DNA of 64,000 bases. Origin: Mayamaea pseudoterrestris (lineage: Eukaryota > Bacillariophyta > Bacillariophyceae > Sellaphorales > Sellaphoraceae). The position numbers and the translations under genes were made by a program. The notes under the pieces are model-generated. The model was not told where the DNA came from and did not search any database. It saw nothing but the letters and a program-made list of their open reading frames with translations. Positions 1-10,834 of the stretch are shown here, in pieces. Each line of letters starts with the position of its first letter. The first letter of the stretch is position 1. The stretch is taken from positions 248,001 through 312,000 of the forward strand of contig BROI01000025.1 of assembly GCA_027923505.1 (NCBI GenBank), read 5' to 3'.

Positions 1-2885
1 GCAACCAGACACGGTTGCGCACGTTGGACTGTACAGTCTTCTCGTTGGGAACTTGCCGACCTTGCCCGAGCTAAAAGTCGCAGCAATTCACAATGATGGT
101 TTATATCCAGATGCGCATACCTTTCATAATCCTATTTACAGCCACTTGAGTAGCAAACGAGACTGCATTGACTGGCAACTCAGCATGACGGCTGCGTTTT
201 TCGATTACTGCGTTCCCAATCAACCTGGTTTCAGTAGCAGTGTGGCAGCAGTGTCCATTCTACCAGGCGCCGCGGACATTACCGTCTCGTGGCGAAAGTG
301 GTACGCTGCGGCGGCGAAGCTCCGTCGACTCCGGTTCATTCGAAAGCAAATTGAGCGACGCAAACATCAGCAAATATTGCGGCGGAGAATGAGCTTGAGT
401 GAACGTGGATTGGCTGCCAGTGAGCGTGGAGGCATGAGCCTGAGTGACCGAAACAATCGCAGTGACGGAGAGAGTAGCGTCTTGATGCGCAATGGAGACA
501 ATGTTGATACGGAAACATCGGTTGAAATGGTAGATTTGACGCCGCAAAAGAATGGAACAAAATCTTTAAGTTTTACAGAAGAGCAACAAAATGGCGTACG
601 GAATGTACTGGGCCCTTTTGTTTCGGATGACGCTGACAATAAAGTTTATGAGAGTGTAACCTTCGGACCGGAGCAAATTGCAATTTACGGTCGCGAGTTT
701 GCCCAAGCTGCATCGCCTTGCTGTCCAAACGGATTCTGTGAGCAATGGGTTGCTCGGGCTAGCCTGGAAGAGCTTTTAGACTTCGAAGAAGAGGCTGCCA
801 TTCAATTGCATCACGCCATTTGCGAACTGCAGGACGCCCGGTGCCACGTGAGCGCTGTAGCTGTAGATGAGCGAGGCGTCCCGCTTAATGAAGTACCCTC
901 GACTAACCCATCACCTCGGAGCAAGAAAGGCTACAAGAAAATTGCAAAGAACTCTGATCGGCCCGAGATATCGAGAAGTAGTAGTCAACTGGAGACCGAA
1001 TTGCTTGAGGCCTCGGGACATTCAAGTCGCAAACGACGCCGCCAATCAAAATGGAAACTTCTTGAGTCAATGGTCGACGAAGCGCGAGAAAATGAGTTGA
1101 TGCATGCGAGAGAGCTACCCACCGGGGTCTGGTCGTGGCCAACTTGCTCTGGACTCCTGGCATTTCCATGTTTGAAAGACTGGAGAAAACACTTCCAGAC
1201 GGAGAGCGCCGTTGAGAGTTTAGCGCGCGAATCGTCGTTCGCTGTCGTCACTTTTACTTCACGGCAGGCTGCCATTGCTGCGAGACATTGTCTGTCAGAC
1301 GGCAGGGCGTTTGGAAAGTGGAGCAATCTTCATGAAATTCCCATTGCGCCCCTGTCAGATGCTGCGCCGTTTAACATATGGCTGTGCCGGAACTGTTGCC
1401 GTCCGGTGACGCTCAGTATCAGCGACGGACAAAAGTCCATTCGCTTCTATTTCACGCTGGTATTGCTGGCGTGTCTCTACGTGTTTTACACCATCCCTCT
1501 CACGTTTGCGTCGAGTTTAGTGAACCCAGAGCTGTTTGAGCAGTTATTTCCGTATCTGCAAGGGACCGAACTCCCCCACATCTTTACAGGATTCCTTTCC
1601 GCAATGGTGTGGTCCATTTTCTTCATGGTTTGTCCTCAGTTATTTAGAGTAAGTTCGCTGCATGATGACCTCGGTGATATTCATTAAGGACAACTCACGC
1701 CTTTTGTTTCAGACCATCGCTAATTTCGGAAGCGTGGCAACCAGTGTCGCCAAAGCGGAGCGTCGCGCCTTGCAATACTTCTGGTGGTTCATGGTCTTCA
1801 CGGCCTTCACCGGTCCTATTCTTGCCCAATGGGTTCTAAATGCCATTGACAACGACTTTCAGTTTGGCGCTGGGCTACGAGAGGCCCTTCGATTAATTGC
1901 AGGGGCGACAGCGACTGTTGTTTCGGCCAACTGGCTCAATTGGATCATATATCGCTTCACAATCATAATTCCAATCCACTATATGCTGCAATTCAACACG
2001 TTCCTCTTTCAAATGCTCGGACTAAAATGTTTTTCCCGACTTACAATTGGAGGAGGACCAGGCGGTCCCATTCCATACAGAATTTATGTCGATAGCGCGA
2101 TGGTCATCATGTGCACTGTGGCGCTGGCCCCGGTCTGTCCTGTCGTAGCACCCGCGGCGCTTTTGTATTTCTTTGTGTGCGAGCCCATCCTCCGCCGCAA
2201 TTTAATCTTCATTTACCGACCGCGCTATGACGATGGCGGTCTGCGATGGACGTTCCTGTTTGACATGATCATCAGTGGTTTGATCATGGCGCAGATACTT
2301 TTGAGCGTCCAAATGACATTGAAAAACGCATACGGCCCAATGTTAATAACAGCTTCAGCCATACCCGTGACTGTTTTCTTCTCCTACTACTGCAAGCATA
2401 AGTACAGCACAGCATTTCACGACGCCGCTTTGTTGCAAACTGCTCTTCTCGATGGTTGGGACAAATCATCGGAACTGGACATGGACGAGCGCGAGCAGTA
2501 TCGTCGCTTTCTTGTGGACGCCCATAAAGCTGCTTATATACCAGTCTGCATTGCCGGAGCAGATACTGGAGACTACTTGACGGCAGAACCCGCCATTGTC
2601 GTTCCTCGCAACGCTTTGGAAGAAACGGAGGACCTGCAGCTTTCCCTTACTCCACCACTGACTCCGACGCCGTTGGGAAATGGCGACATTCCACTTCGGT
2701 CTCGCAGCTTTTCGGCTGATCACGCTCCTCTTCGACAACCTGGCGTAACTCTTCGCCGGGCAGACAGCGGTGTAGCTGCCTGGCTTGAAAGTCAGGATCG
2801 CGATGCCAATGACGACGACTTATTTGATGGAGATGTGCCGGACATGATTGATGACTTCCTATCTACTAGAAAGAAATTGAAATAA
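1..2885 (+). CDS. CSC1/OSCA/TMEM63-type cation channel, 5' partial
   Basis: The frame is open from the left edge, so the N-terminal membrane segments lie outside the window. Exon 1 ends at 1648 and exon 2 starts at 1713; a 64-nt GTAAGT...CAG intron in phase 0 joins CPQLFR to TIANFGSV. The first visible residues (VGLYSLLVGNLP) resemble the strand that opens the RRM-like cytosolic loop of this family. That loop is enlarged by a charged, low-complexity insert with MSLSERG/MSLSDRN repeats. From about 1430 roughly eight hydrophobic segments follow, including the conserved pore-region stretch WWFMVFTAFTGPILAQWV and the later FFVCEPILRRN, then a ~130-residue acidic cytosolic tail. The family forms mechanically or osmotically gated cation channels of the plasma membrane or endomembranes. 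Family call is firm; ion selectivity and location are not shown by the sequence. Confidence 0.88.
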
Positions 2886-3030
2886 ACCGGGCGATAAAGA
2901 GCCACAAAATTTCATCACATTCAATTTTTAATGTCCATCTCTAGGAAGCAGGGAAAGTAAAATGCGACTATCGTTTGTTTAAGCATCTTTCGACTCAACC
3001 AAGTCCCTCTAGAACAATCAACCATAAACT

Positions 3031-4875
3031 TCATTTTAATTCTGTCTTACTCTTGTCTACGATATGGTCTTTCTCTGATGACTCATCATCGTGTGCCTCA
3101 TATGCATCATCAACGGCGGATGATGGCCTGATGTCGACAATCTCTTCGTGATCCGGCAAAGCTGCCGCGTGTGCCTCATAGGCATCGTCAACGGTGGATA
3201 ATGGCTCACTGTCGACATCATTTAGCCCCTCACCATCGACCAAAGCTGCCGCTTCACTGTTCATAGGCGCATTCTCGTCATTGAGCCGCGCCTCGTCGAC
3301 ACGTATTGGTAAATCGTCTTGTGGAGTGACGGCAGCATCGTTAGCGTCATTTTCTACAAGTCCCGACTGCTCCCGCCCCACATCGTTTACCAATCCATTT
3401 TCGGCGCTGAAATCAGTCATCAGCTCTGGATTCATCGATGCAGCTCCTTTTAATGTGTTACATTCTTCCAAAGTTTCTGCAACAAGGTTAGATTGTTCAA
3501 TATCGTCGGCTGCTGTAATTTCGCCTCCATTCAGCAACAACGTAGATTCTGCTTGTATACTTTCTTCCGTCAATGCCTCGACTACAGCTTCACCCTTGAC
3601 CAACAGCTTCAACGACTGCTCAATTTCCTGATGCAGGAAAAACAGAGTACCTTCATGCGTCGCATCCGGCACTTGAATGAGTCGACAGTTTGGCAATTGC
3701 TCCTTGAGCCACTGGACCGCCGCAAGGGGCGTCATGCCATCGTCCATGGCGTGCACCAAAATGATTCTTGCGCGAACGGAACTATAATCCAGACCCAAAT
3801 CCTTGCTTGGACTCAGCAAGACAGTTAAATCCGCCATGGGTGTTCCGCCTCCCTCCTGCTGCATGAAGCGAAATCGCTCTATAAACTCTTCCACTTCCCA
3901 GTTGGCTTCCAAAACATCCTTCTCCTTGACTGTCAAGTGCTTGACGAATTGCCGTCCAATCCACGAGGCTGGCACCCAGCTCGCGCTCTTGTCGAGGCTT
4001 CCAATGCTTCCACTGACCAATGGCGCAATCATCCAAACCGGGCACTTGCGTGCACTAAACTGAAATAGTTGCTTGGTTTCGTTGCAGTCGGCTGGCTGAA
4101 TCCAGCTGCCAATGCCAATGACTGGTTTGTCAAGTAGTATTCTGTTTGAGTAATGCTGAAGAAAGGCTAACGCAAAGGGCGCGCCGGAACATTCGTAGAA
4201 TACTCCCACCTTGTCAATCTCCAAAGCATCCAAAACAGCAATGGCATCAGTCAAGCACGTCTCCAAATGAATGCGAGCGTGAGAAGCGGAGAGTAGCTTG
4301 GAGTTCTTGTCAACGTCATTGCTACTGCTGCGAGGAGGTGAAGATGTTCCCTTGGAAGGCGATTCTTCGCGCTCCTCCGCCATGACGACGCGAATGGAAA
4401 GCTCCTTTTCCTCATCTCCTTCTTGAACAACTTTTCCCACTTCACTTTCACTTTCCCTCTCATAATTCGCAATACTCGTATCTCCTCGTCCTGGTCGATT
4501 GATGCAAATGACTCGCAACTGACAATCCTCAATGGCTTCCTGCAGCATGAGCAGTATGCGACGATTGCAACCACCTGCCGCGTACCAAAACAATACAGGA
4601 GTGCCTGCTGCCATGTCGCCAGCAATGGAATACGAGACAGTGCGATTGTCAGATAGTTGAATATGCTGTAGAGAAATCAAGTCCTTGTATTCCTTTGGAA
4701 CGTCTTCGGAAATGATGCTGTAGGCGGACTTGGCCTCTCCGGTTTCTGGAGTAATTGTTGCTGCTGCTGTTGAGATGTCATTTGGCGTCGTCTTCCACAT
4801 GAGACTGGGAATGGACGGAGAGTCGACAGCTTCATTTGCAACGGGTTGTGATTTGTCAGCTTGCATGCTATCCAT
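3031..4875 (-). CDS. alpha/beta-hydrolase-fold protein with acidic C-terminal tail
   Basis: Single-exon protein of 614 aa. Residues ~68-430 form an alpha/beta hydrolase: beta strand VLFWYAAGGCNRR near 94-106 (oxyanion region), INRPGRGDTS near 125-134, probable nucleophile elbow FYECSGAPFALAF with Ser230, probable acid in HAMDDGMTP (Asp378/379) and His407 in DATHEGTLFF. The elbow has Glu where most hydrolases have the first small Gly, so activity is uncertain. Residues ~140-195 are a charged insertion. Residues 430-614 are an acidic, probably disordered tail with two copies of a VDDAYEAH-type unit. No signal peptide or membrane segment is visible. Substrate cannot be deduced. ATG at 4875; a second in-frame ATG is at 4866. 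Confidence 0.75.
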   Translation of the reverse strand: MDSMQADKSQPVANEAVDSPSIPSLMWKTTPNDISTAAATITPETGEAKSAYSIISEDVPKEYKDLISLQHIQLSDNRTVSYSIAGDMAAGTPVLFWYAAGGCNRRILLMLQEAIEDCQLRVICINRPGRGDTSIANYERESESEVGKVVQEGDEEKELSIRVVMAEEREESPSKGTSSPPRSSSNDVDKNSKLLSASHARIHLETCLTDAIAVLDALEIDKVGVFYECSGAPFALAFLQHYSNRILLDKPVIGIGSWIQPADCNETKQLFQFSARKCPVWMIAPLVSGSIGSLDKSASWVPASWIGRQFVKHLTVKEKDVLEANWEVEEFIERFRFMQQEGGGTPMADLTVLLSPSKDLGLDYSSVRARIILVHAMDDGMTPLAAVQWLKEQLPNCRLIQVPDATHEGTLFFLHQEIEQSLKLLVKGEAVVEALTEESIQAESTLLLNGGEITAADDIEQSNLVAETLEECNTLKGAASMNPELMTDFSAENGLVNDVGREQSGLVENDANDAAVTPQDDLPIRVDEARLNDENAPMNSEAAALVDGEGLNDVDSEPLSTVDDAYEAHAAALPDHEEIVDIRPSSAVDDAYEAHDDESSEKDHIVDKSKTELK

Positions 4876-5286
4876 CCGATCACTCTCTTGGTGCGCGATC
4901 AGAGTGTGAGATTCGTCTCACTCATCATCCATGGTCGAGGCACTTTCGGAAGTGGCGCGGCGCGCGCGAGGTCATTCGAGTGTGACCACGATGACTGCTC
5001 TAAAAAAAACTACGTAGTCGCACTGGTTCTTGATTGAGCTACCGGAACGACCGATTTACCCTTTTGGGTTATCATTGTTATTTCGAAATTCCAACTACCC
5101 AAGGATACTTTCAACAATCAAGTTGTCCTATACCACGCACAGAATGAATAGGTCGAGTAAAATGAGAAATTTATCAGGTTATTAGCAAGCTGTGACAAAA
5201 ACAAGGTACAGCAACATATGAATGATAAAAATGCAAATCAGATAAGTGCAGTATTCGATCATACTACGATGGATGGGCGTAGCTGG
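4876..5286. other. spacer, 411 bp
   Basis: Promoter side of the hydrolase gene and 3' side of the dehydrogenase gene. It holds a GC-rich GCGCGCGCG run near 4960-4970, an A8 run near 5003 and the palindrome ACTACGTAGT just after it. No convincing coding frame or RNA gene. Confidence 0.5.
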
Positions 5287-6761
5287 TCATTCGCGTTCAT
5301 CATCGCTATTGCTTGAAATGTGCTGACTGCCGACACGCTTCCAAGGGAGGCAAACCACATTGCCGCGCACTTCACCAGTCTCGAGCTTGACATGCGCAAA
5401 GGCAACCTCGGAAAGGCCGACGCGCTTGGCAATGTGCGGTCGAAGCTTGTTCCACTTCATGAGTTGAAAGAGTGATGTCAAATGTTTCTGTGTCATGAGA
5501 GTCGATTGTGCTTAGAAAGACCGCCTCATGCGAGTCATTGAACCGCCAACCATTCTGCACATACCTTGTATTCTTCCGGATCTTGGTTAAAACTGTCCCA
5601 TATATCCAGCGTCTTTGCTTTCGTAAATTGGCTACGCCATCGATTCACGAATGCTGATATGGGAGCGCCAAACACTCCCATTTCCTCCTTGATCATTGCC
5701 GCATGCCCAAAGCAAACAACTTCTCCGTCCTTGGCCATTGCCTTGCAGGCAGCGTCTAGTCCATCCTCGCACAGCCCATCAAATACGACATCCATCTGTC
5801 CCTGTACTAATGGCAACCATTCCTTTGAGTTTTCCGGCAGTGGTCGTGCTCCAAGAGTATTCTTCATATATGCATGTCTTTGTTGCGGACACGTCGCAAA
5901 CACTTCAGCTCTCGCCTTGTTGCACATTTGCACAAGCGCCTGTCCAACTCCTTCCATTGCACCAATGACCAAGACGCGCTTGCCCGTCAAACTAAATGTT
6001 GCACCTCCTTTCGGCGATGTCACCATGCGCATACTTTGATAGGCTGCCGTATAGACGCTCACCATGCAGGCCGCCTCGGCGGCATCCACCGTGGCAGGCA
6101 CTCGCACCAAATGTGAAGCGTGTACATTGGCGTATCGCGCATTGCCGCCGGTGCGAATCAAGGCGGCGACGCGGTCGCCGACTGCAAAATGCTTGACGTT
6201 AACGCCACTGGAAATAATTTTGCCTACCACGTCGTGGCCGGGTGTCATGGGTAGTGTCGTTGGACTGACGACGTCAAAGCAGTGTCCCCGGCGAAAGAGG
6301 CAATCACGCAGTGTCACTGTTGCGGCTTGCACCTTTATTATGACGTGATCTGGTGACTCTGGCAACGGCACGTCTTCCTGTTCAATGACGCATACATCCT
6401 TGGCATTGTCTCCAAACTGGTGAATGATCACTTTCATCTGCCGCTTGTCTGGTAGCAAGCTAACACTAGATATTCCTCTGGTGGCTGCGTTGGTGGATGA
6501 ATCATGGCTATTTGCAGTTGTCGTCGACGAAGGATAAGCGCTGGTCTTGCTTAGCCAAGAGGAACGTTCATCGTTTCGATTGTCGGCATCATTAGGTGCA
6601 CTCGGCTTGGAAGCGGTCTTCATGCCTGTCGAGTCTTTACTTTTTCGCGTAAAGATTTTCCGGGGTGCAGATTTGTCTTCGATGACTTCCTTGGGAAGAA
6701 GCGGCATGTCAAGAGTTTTTACACGGGAAAGGATTAGCGATATTCTTTTGCTTCTCGACAA
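5287..6761 (-). CDS. medium-chain dehydrogenase/reductase (zinc-type ADH / quinone oxidoreductase-like)
   Basis: Two exons: 6761-5565 and 5487-5287, separated by a 77-nt GTATGT...CAG intron in phase 0 (EEYK joined to KHLTSLFQL); 465 aa. The first ~105 residues are Ser/Thr/Lys-rich without a clear targeting signal. Then comes the GroES-like half with TPGHDVVGKI and FAVGDRVAALI, followed by the Rossmann half with VLVIGAMEGVGQALVQM as the dinucleotide-binding loop. The usual catalytic zinc Cys is not in its normal place, and the GHxxxG block resembles the quinone-oxidoreductase branch, so this is probably an NADPH-dependent reductase without zinc. The C-terminal exon supplies the last helices (HIAKRVGLSEVAFAHVKLE). 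Substrate unknown. The gene is divergent from the ankyrin gene at 7186. Confidence 0.82.
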
Positions 6762-7185
6762 AACTTGGTGGTTTTATCACTCAAAAGGGGGAGAGCAAGG
6801 CGACGGGGCTTCGATGAATATGATGACAGGCAGCAGGTGCGTTCAACGCACCTCGTTCTGGAGTCACGATGATCCCGATGAGCGCGTTCACATAGTGAGC
6901 TTAGGATACCTTGCCGACTTGCGCGCCGACAAGTTATATCTTTAAATATCTTTTAGTATGATAAGCCGGCCGAGCATGCGTTCGCGCCGGGTGGGTCGAT
7001 CTCGCTAAAGAGTTTTCCAGCAATAAGTCGGAACGATCCTGACGCCCGTCAAAGGCGAAGGGCATCCAGGCTTTGATGAAAGCGCGTCGTCGCCGTTTCC
7101 AAATCTTTTGATGCGCCGATGAGGTGAAGCGCTGTCGGCCATATTCGTGGAGCACCATCGTTTATCAGCCGGCCAATCAAGCAAG
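6762..7185. promoter_or_regulatory. divergent promoter region, 424 bp
   Basis: Lies between the dehydrogenase (left, minus) and the ankyrin gene (right, plus). It contains the palindromes GCCGGC and GCATGC near 6966-6977 and an A/T-rich patch (TATATCTTTAAATATCTTTT, ~6935-6954). No strong TATA box or named element beyond that. Confidence 0.35.
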
Positions 7186-8718
7186 ATGCTTCGATATCAC
7201 CTTCCGAAATGGCGCCGGCCTCACATTGGTCCGGAGAGCAAAAACGCCTACATTGGTCTTGGAGATCCAAGCGAGGAAACGCTGTCGGTGCGGGTGCAGC
7301 ATGCTGCCTCCCGAGACGAAGTTGAAACGCTGACCGCATCAACGCCTGACGACAAGAGCGAAATAAGGGACCATGCTGTCGCTGACGAGGACGCTGCGTC
7401 TCCCATCAGCGTCGCGAAACACACAACGATTGTCAAGAGTGCCAAGGTAGAGCAAAAGGGCATTCTTCGAAGATTTCGCAAGCTTAGAGGAGGCTTGCCC
7501 AAGGGCACAACGAATAACGAGGCCATGCTCGAGATTCCAATCAAGACAACACTTGCGGAAACGGATTCTATGACACCCATACCGCCGCCCAAGCCCGCCG
7601 TCCTCGTAGCAGGCAGTCAAGGCTCCATTTCAACGCTTTCCTATACAGAAACTGTTCGTCCTTCGACTGCTTTGAATGAAATCGTTCCTCATACAACAGC
7701 GGCATTGGCGCAGCAGCCGGTAGAAGATATCGAAACTGAGGAATTTGATCTCAGTTTCGACGAAATGAGCTTTTCCAACTCTCAAACAAAAGGCAAGGAT
7801 CCTCCACAACCAGCCGAAACTCTCATTAGTCGACAGAAAGCAAGTACAAATGCTGCTCCAACTGATATCTGGAGCGCGTGTCGCGTCGGCGACGAAGGTT
7901 TCATTCGCGGAGCGCTTGCACACAATCGAGCCATTCTCATGCAGGCACAGCAGGGGCGGACACCACTCTACATTGCCGCCCACGCTGGACAGGCGCATGC
8001 TGTCAAGCTTTTACTGGAGTGGGGCGCGAAGGATTTAGATGGGACAGCGTACTTGTCGGCACTGAATAGCGAGTGTAGGAAATTATTGGCGGATGCAAAG
8101 TGTATCGAACAAACTGCCGAAGAAGCAGATCATCCTCGGGATCGAATCACCGTCGTACAAGGCGACGAGAGTTGGCTGCAAGAATACATTTCACCTACTG
8201 TTGCCAGCGTATCGACGGATCCAAAACAATTGACAGCGGTCAATTACTTAAGCAAATCACCGCCACCGGCGCAACTGAAAGACTTGCATAAGTCTTCGCT
8301 GTGCGTCGCGTCATCGACGAATGCACTTGAGAAAGTCGTGCATTCCTATCAGAGTTTTGGGCTCGATCATGGCACGACAAGTAGCGGCGAAATGCTTGGC
8401 ACTGCTACTGACTCGATGAGCTGCATCGGAGACGATGAAAGCACCGATATGGATTCCACTGCCGAAATGCTGTCGCATACTGACTTTCACTCGGAAGAGT
8501 GCAGCGAGAATAGTCAGAGCTTAACATCGGAAGACGAAGAAGAATCTGCTTCCAGCACGTCTTCCGTGTCAGAGTCACTGGAGACAGCGAGCGATGGAGG
8601 GCCGTCTACAGTCGAGACATCCCCCACAGACGCGGATGAACTGTCAGGAAGTCCTGACCATCACTTTGGCGACCCATATTCATGCGACTGGCACCTGGGA
8701 ATCTGCAAGAGGGAATGA
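7186..8718 (+). CDS. ankyrin-repeat protein with disordered flanks
   Basis: 510 aa, single exon, ATG at 7186 (AAG before it; an upstream GTG at 7147 is in frame but unlikely). The N-terminal 220 residues are charged and low in complexity. Residues ~225-300 hold about two ankyrin units: DIWSACRVGDEGFIRGALA, then GRTPLYIAAHAGQAHAVKLL with the TPLxxAAxxGH-type core. The remaining 200 residues are Ser/Glu/Asp-rich and end in a short Cys/His/Trp tail. The repeats imply a protein-binding role; no enzymatic domain is visible. No membrane segment or signal peptide. Partner and location are unknown. Confidence 0.75.
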   Translation: MLRYHLPKWRRPHIGPESKNAYIGLGDPSEETLSVRVQHAASRDEVETLTASTPDDKSEIRDHAVADEDAASPISVAKHTTIVKSAKVEQKGILRRFRKLRGGLPKGTTNNEAMLEIPIKTTLAETDSMTPIPPPKPAVLVAGSQGSISTLSYTETVRPSTALNEIVPHTTAALAQQPVEDIETEEFDLSFDEMSFSNSQTKGKDPPQPAETLISRQKASTNAAPTDIWSACRVGDEGFIRGALAHNRAILMQAQQGRTPLYIAAHAGQAHAVKLLLEWGAKDLDGTAYLSALNSECRKLLADAKCIEQTAEEADHPRDRITVVQGDESWLQEYISPTVASVSTDPKQLTAVNYLSKSPPPAQLKDLHKSSLCVASSTNALEKVVHSYQSFGLDHGTTSSGEMLGTATDSMSCIGDDESTDMDSTAEMLSHTDFHSEECSENSQSLTSEDEEESASSTSSVSESLETASDGGPSTVETSPTDADELSGSPDHHFGDPYSCDWHLGICKRE

Positions 8719-9135
8719 AAAAAGGCGTCCCGCTTACATAGTCTTAGTTTAATCAGCTAATTTGCGCTTTTACGTTACTCCGTGCCCACTTGCGTCGCTA
8801 CAGAACCTCAACTACGCAGGTAGATCTTGCTACACTGCTACACCGCCTCAGTCACTTCGGTATGGGATCAAATGAGTTCAGCTGAAAAATCTGGCCAGGC
8901 ATGCGCAACGTTCGTGTAGGCGTTGCAATTTCGGTGCACGTTGTCGTGGATGCCCGTACCCAGTGTACACGCGGGAGGTGCGCTTTGTCCGTTCGATGAT
9001 GTTGTGAGCCACGCCTCCAACCCATGGCGCTTGATGCGATAAAAGTCCCCAAATTTTGCATCTCCATCTTGAGAGCGTATGCAGTCGGTCCTGACCTCAA
9101 TTCCTACCTATTAAGCGTACACACTTGCTAGCTAC
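8719..9135. other. spacer, 417 bp
   Basis: 3' end of the ankyrin gene and promoter of the acidic protein gene. I see no coding frame with convincing composition, no tRNA-like box B and no repeat. Confidence 0.4.
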
Positions 9136-10272
9136 ATGACAAACGAATCGCGCTTTATGCGGGAGCTTCGCCTGCGCCAAAGTCGCCTGAATGACCGACG
9201 GCAGCACAGTGTTTTACCGCATAGTTTTTCGGCAAGCATTGACGACGACGATGAAGGGGAACTGCAGGTTGTGAACTCAAAAGTCATGGCGCTTTGCAAT
9301 GAAGTTGACGACGATGAAGATGGTTGCAATGCCAGCGCTGCAACTAGCCAATCTCGTCTTCGAATGCTGTCGCAGCAATCGTCGCGACCCAATCAGCGGC
9401 GACAACACATGATCCAAATCGTTGAGACGCGGGACGAAGGGGATGCAGGTGATTTTATTGAAGAACTTGCTGCGAGCATTTCGGATGAACCGTCGACTTT
9501 GTTTTGCGAGAAGCTGGCGCGGGAGCTTGATCGACAGCAGCAACCTTCACCACAAGAAGACAATGCTACCGAGAGGGACCCTTTGGACGAGCTCCTAGAC
9601 GAGGCACTGAAAGACGACGATGTTGAGTCGCAGGACGAAGAGTCTGATCCATCTTCATCATCAAATTCATCATCGGCATCATGCGGGCAGGACGACGAAG
9701 AGGATGCCGAGTCATTGAGCTCATCCATTGGAAGCGACGACTTGCGGCTCATTATGACAGAGTCCGGTGTTTCGACAACAAGCTATCCCGTTTCCTCATT
9801 TTATGGCTACCCTGGCGACCGCCAGAGTCGAAGTAGTGTCAACGGTGACATTAACGTCAAAATCACGTGCAGCAGCAACGACAACACGGTCAACCAAAGG
9901 CAGCGACTGCACAAGAAGATTCTTATTTCACAAGCTTTCCACGCAGCCGCCGCCAAGAAAGATGACACCTCCGAGCAAGACAGTCAGAGTCAACGCAACC
10001 AAAACGACAATGACGACGATGGCGACGACGACGACGATGACCATTCCTTCGAGTACGAGTATTTTCCCGAACCAACCGTAGTTGACATGCTCCCAGGACT
10101 AAACGCTGCGCTCGATGCACTCGCCGAACGATTTGCTTTTGGTCCATGCGCCAAGGAAGACAGTGTTTTGAAGGAGACAAATGATTTAAAGTATCATTGC
10201 TCGAGTGCCAATAATGAAGCGGAGGAAATTGCGCAAGATGCGCAACCTGCTGAGAACGTTGCAGTGGCTTGA
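9136..10272 (+). CDS. hypothetical Asp/Glu/Ser-rich protein
   Basis: 378 aa, single exon. It opens with a basic stretch (MRELRLRQSRLNDRRQ) and is then dominated by Asp, Glu, Ser and Gln, including DDDGDDDDDDH near residue 300. A short, less biased block near the C terminus (FEYEYFPEPTVVDMLPGLNAALDALAERFAFGP) is probably the folded or conserved part, perhaps an amphipathic helix. No signal peptide, membrane helix or known domain. Many shadow frames exist because of the GAY/GAR repeats, but this is the only frame with an ATG and full-length continuity. Function not assignable. Confidence 0.6.
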   Translation: MTNESRFMRELRLRQSRLNDRRQHSVLPHSFSASIDDDDEGELQVVNSKVMALCNEVDDDEDGCNASAATSQSRLRMLSQQSSRPNQRRQHMIQIVETRDEGDAGDFIEELAASISDEPSTLFCEKLARELDRQQQPSPQEDNATERDPLDELLDEALKDDDVESQDEESDPSSSSNSSSASCGQDDEEDAESLSSSIGSDDLRLIMTESGVSTTSYPVSSFYGYPGDRQSRSSVNGDINVKITCSSNDNTVNQRQRLHKKILISQAFHAAAAKKDDTSEQDSQSQRNQNDNDDDGDDDDDDHSFEYEYFPEPTVVDMLPGLNAALDALAERFAFGPCAKEDSVLKETNDLKYHCSSANNEAEEIAQDAQPAENVAVA

Positions 10273-10834
10273 AAATAGACGCTGCTATTATTATAACTAA
10301 TAGTAATAGCTATGGGGTAATTTATAAACGATTGTATTTCTAGCTGGCTGCTTTCTTAGCGGTGCAAGTGTGCTCGTAGTTTAGCATTACATAGCTAAGA
10401 AACGCACGCAAGCCAGCGTCCGTTGAATACCGGGCCGACAAGTTAGTGGGCATAGAACCGAAAATGACTGGATCAATGACCCTCACCTGTCCGGTTCCAT
10501 CCCGTCGGTCGTCCCTTTTCGCAGACCACAACCCGCCAAGGCTTTGCCAAAGCATCACAATCACTTGCTGCTGGCCTCCTTATTTACCAGTCTAACAAGG
10601 AACAGGAATTATCCGAAGAATCGAGGAGCGCTACGTAAAAAAGAGATTCATAATCAGAGAATCCTTCCTGCTGGACACTGTTGCAACGTTGCAACAACTT
10701 GTTCCGTTTCGACCAAAGGAGCTTTGCATATCGAGGCAAGAGTCAGAAGCAACAGCTACTTTGCTTTTGACTTAAAGAAACATCGTGGATTAGCAGATAC
10801 TTGTCAATTTGCAGCCTATTCCGCGCCTAGTAAG
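10273..10834. other. spacer/5' leader, 562 bp
   Basis: Contains the 3' end of the acidic gene and the promoter and leader of the PDZ membrane protein. The frame of the downstream gene stays open up to 10544, but that extension is preceded by no ATG that would give a signal peptide; the ATG at 10835 does. Near 10288-10310 is an A/T-rich ATTATTATAACTAATAGTA patch. Confidence 0.4.

Noticed and set aside
9393-9752. Minus-strand Ser-rich frame
   Set aside because: Shadow of the Asp/Glu/Ser repeats of the acidic protein at 9136; it has no features of its own.
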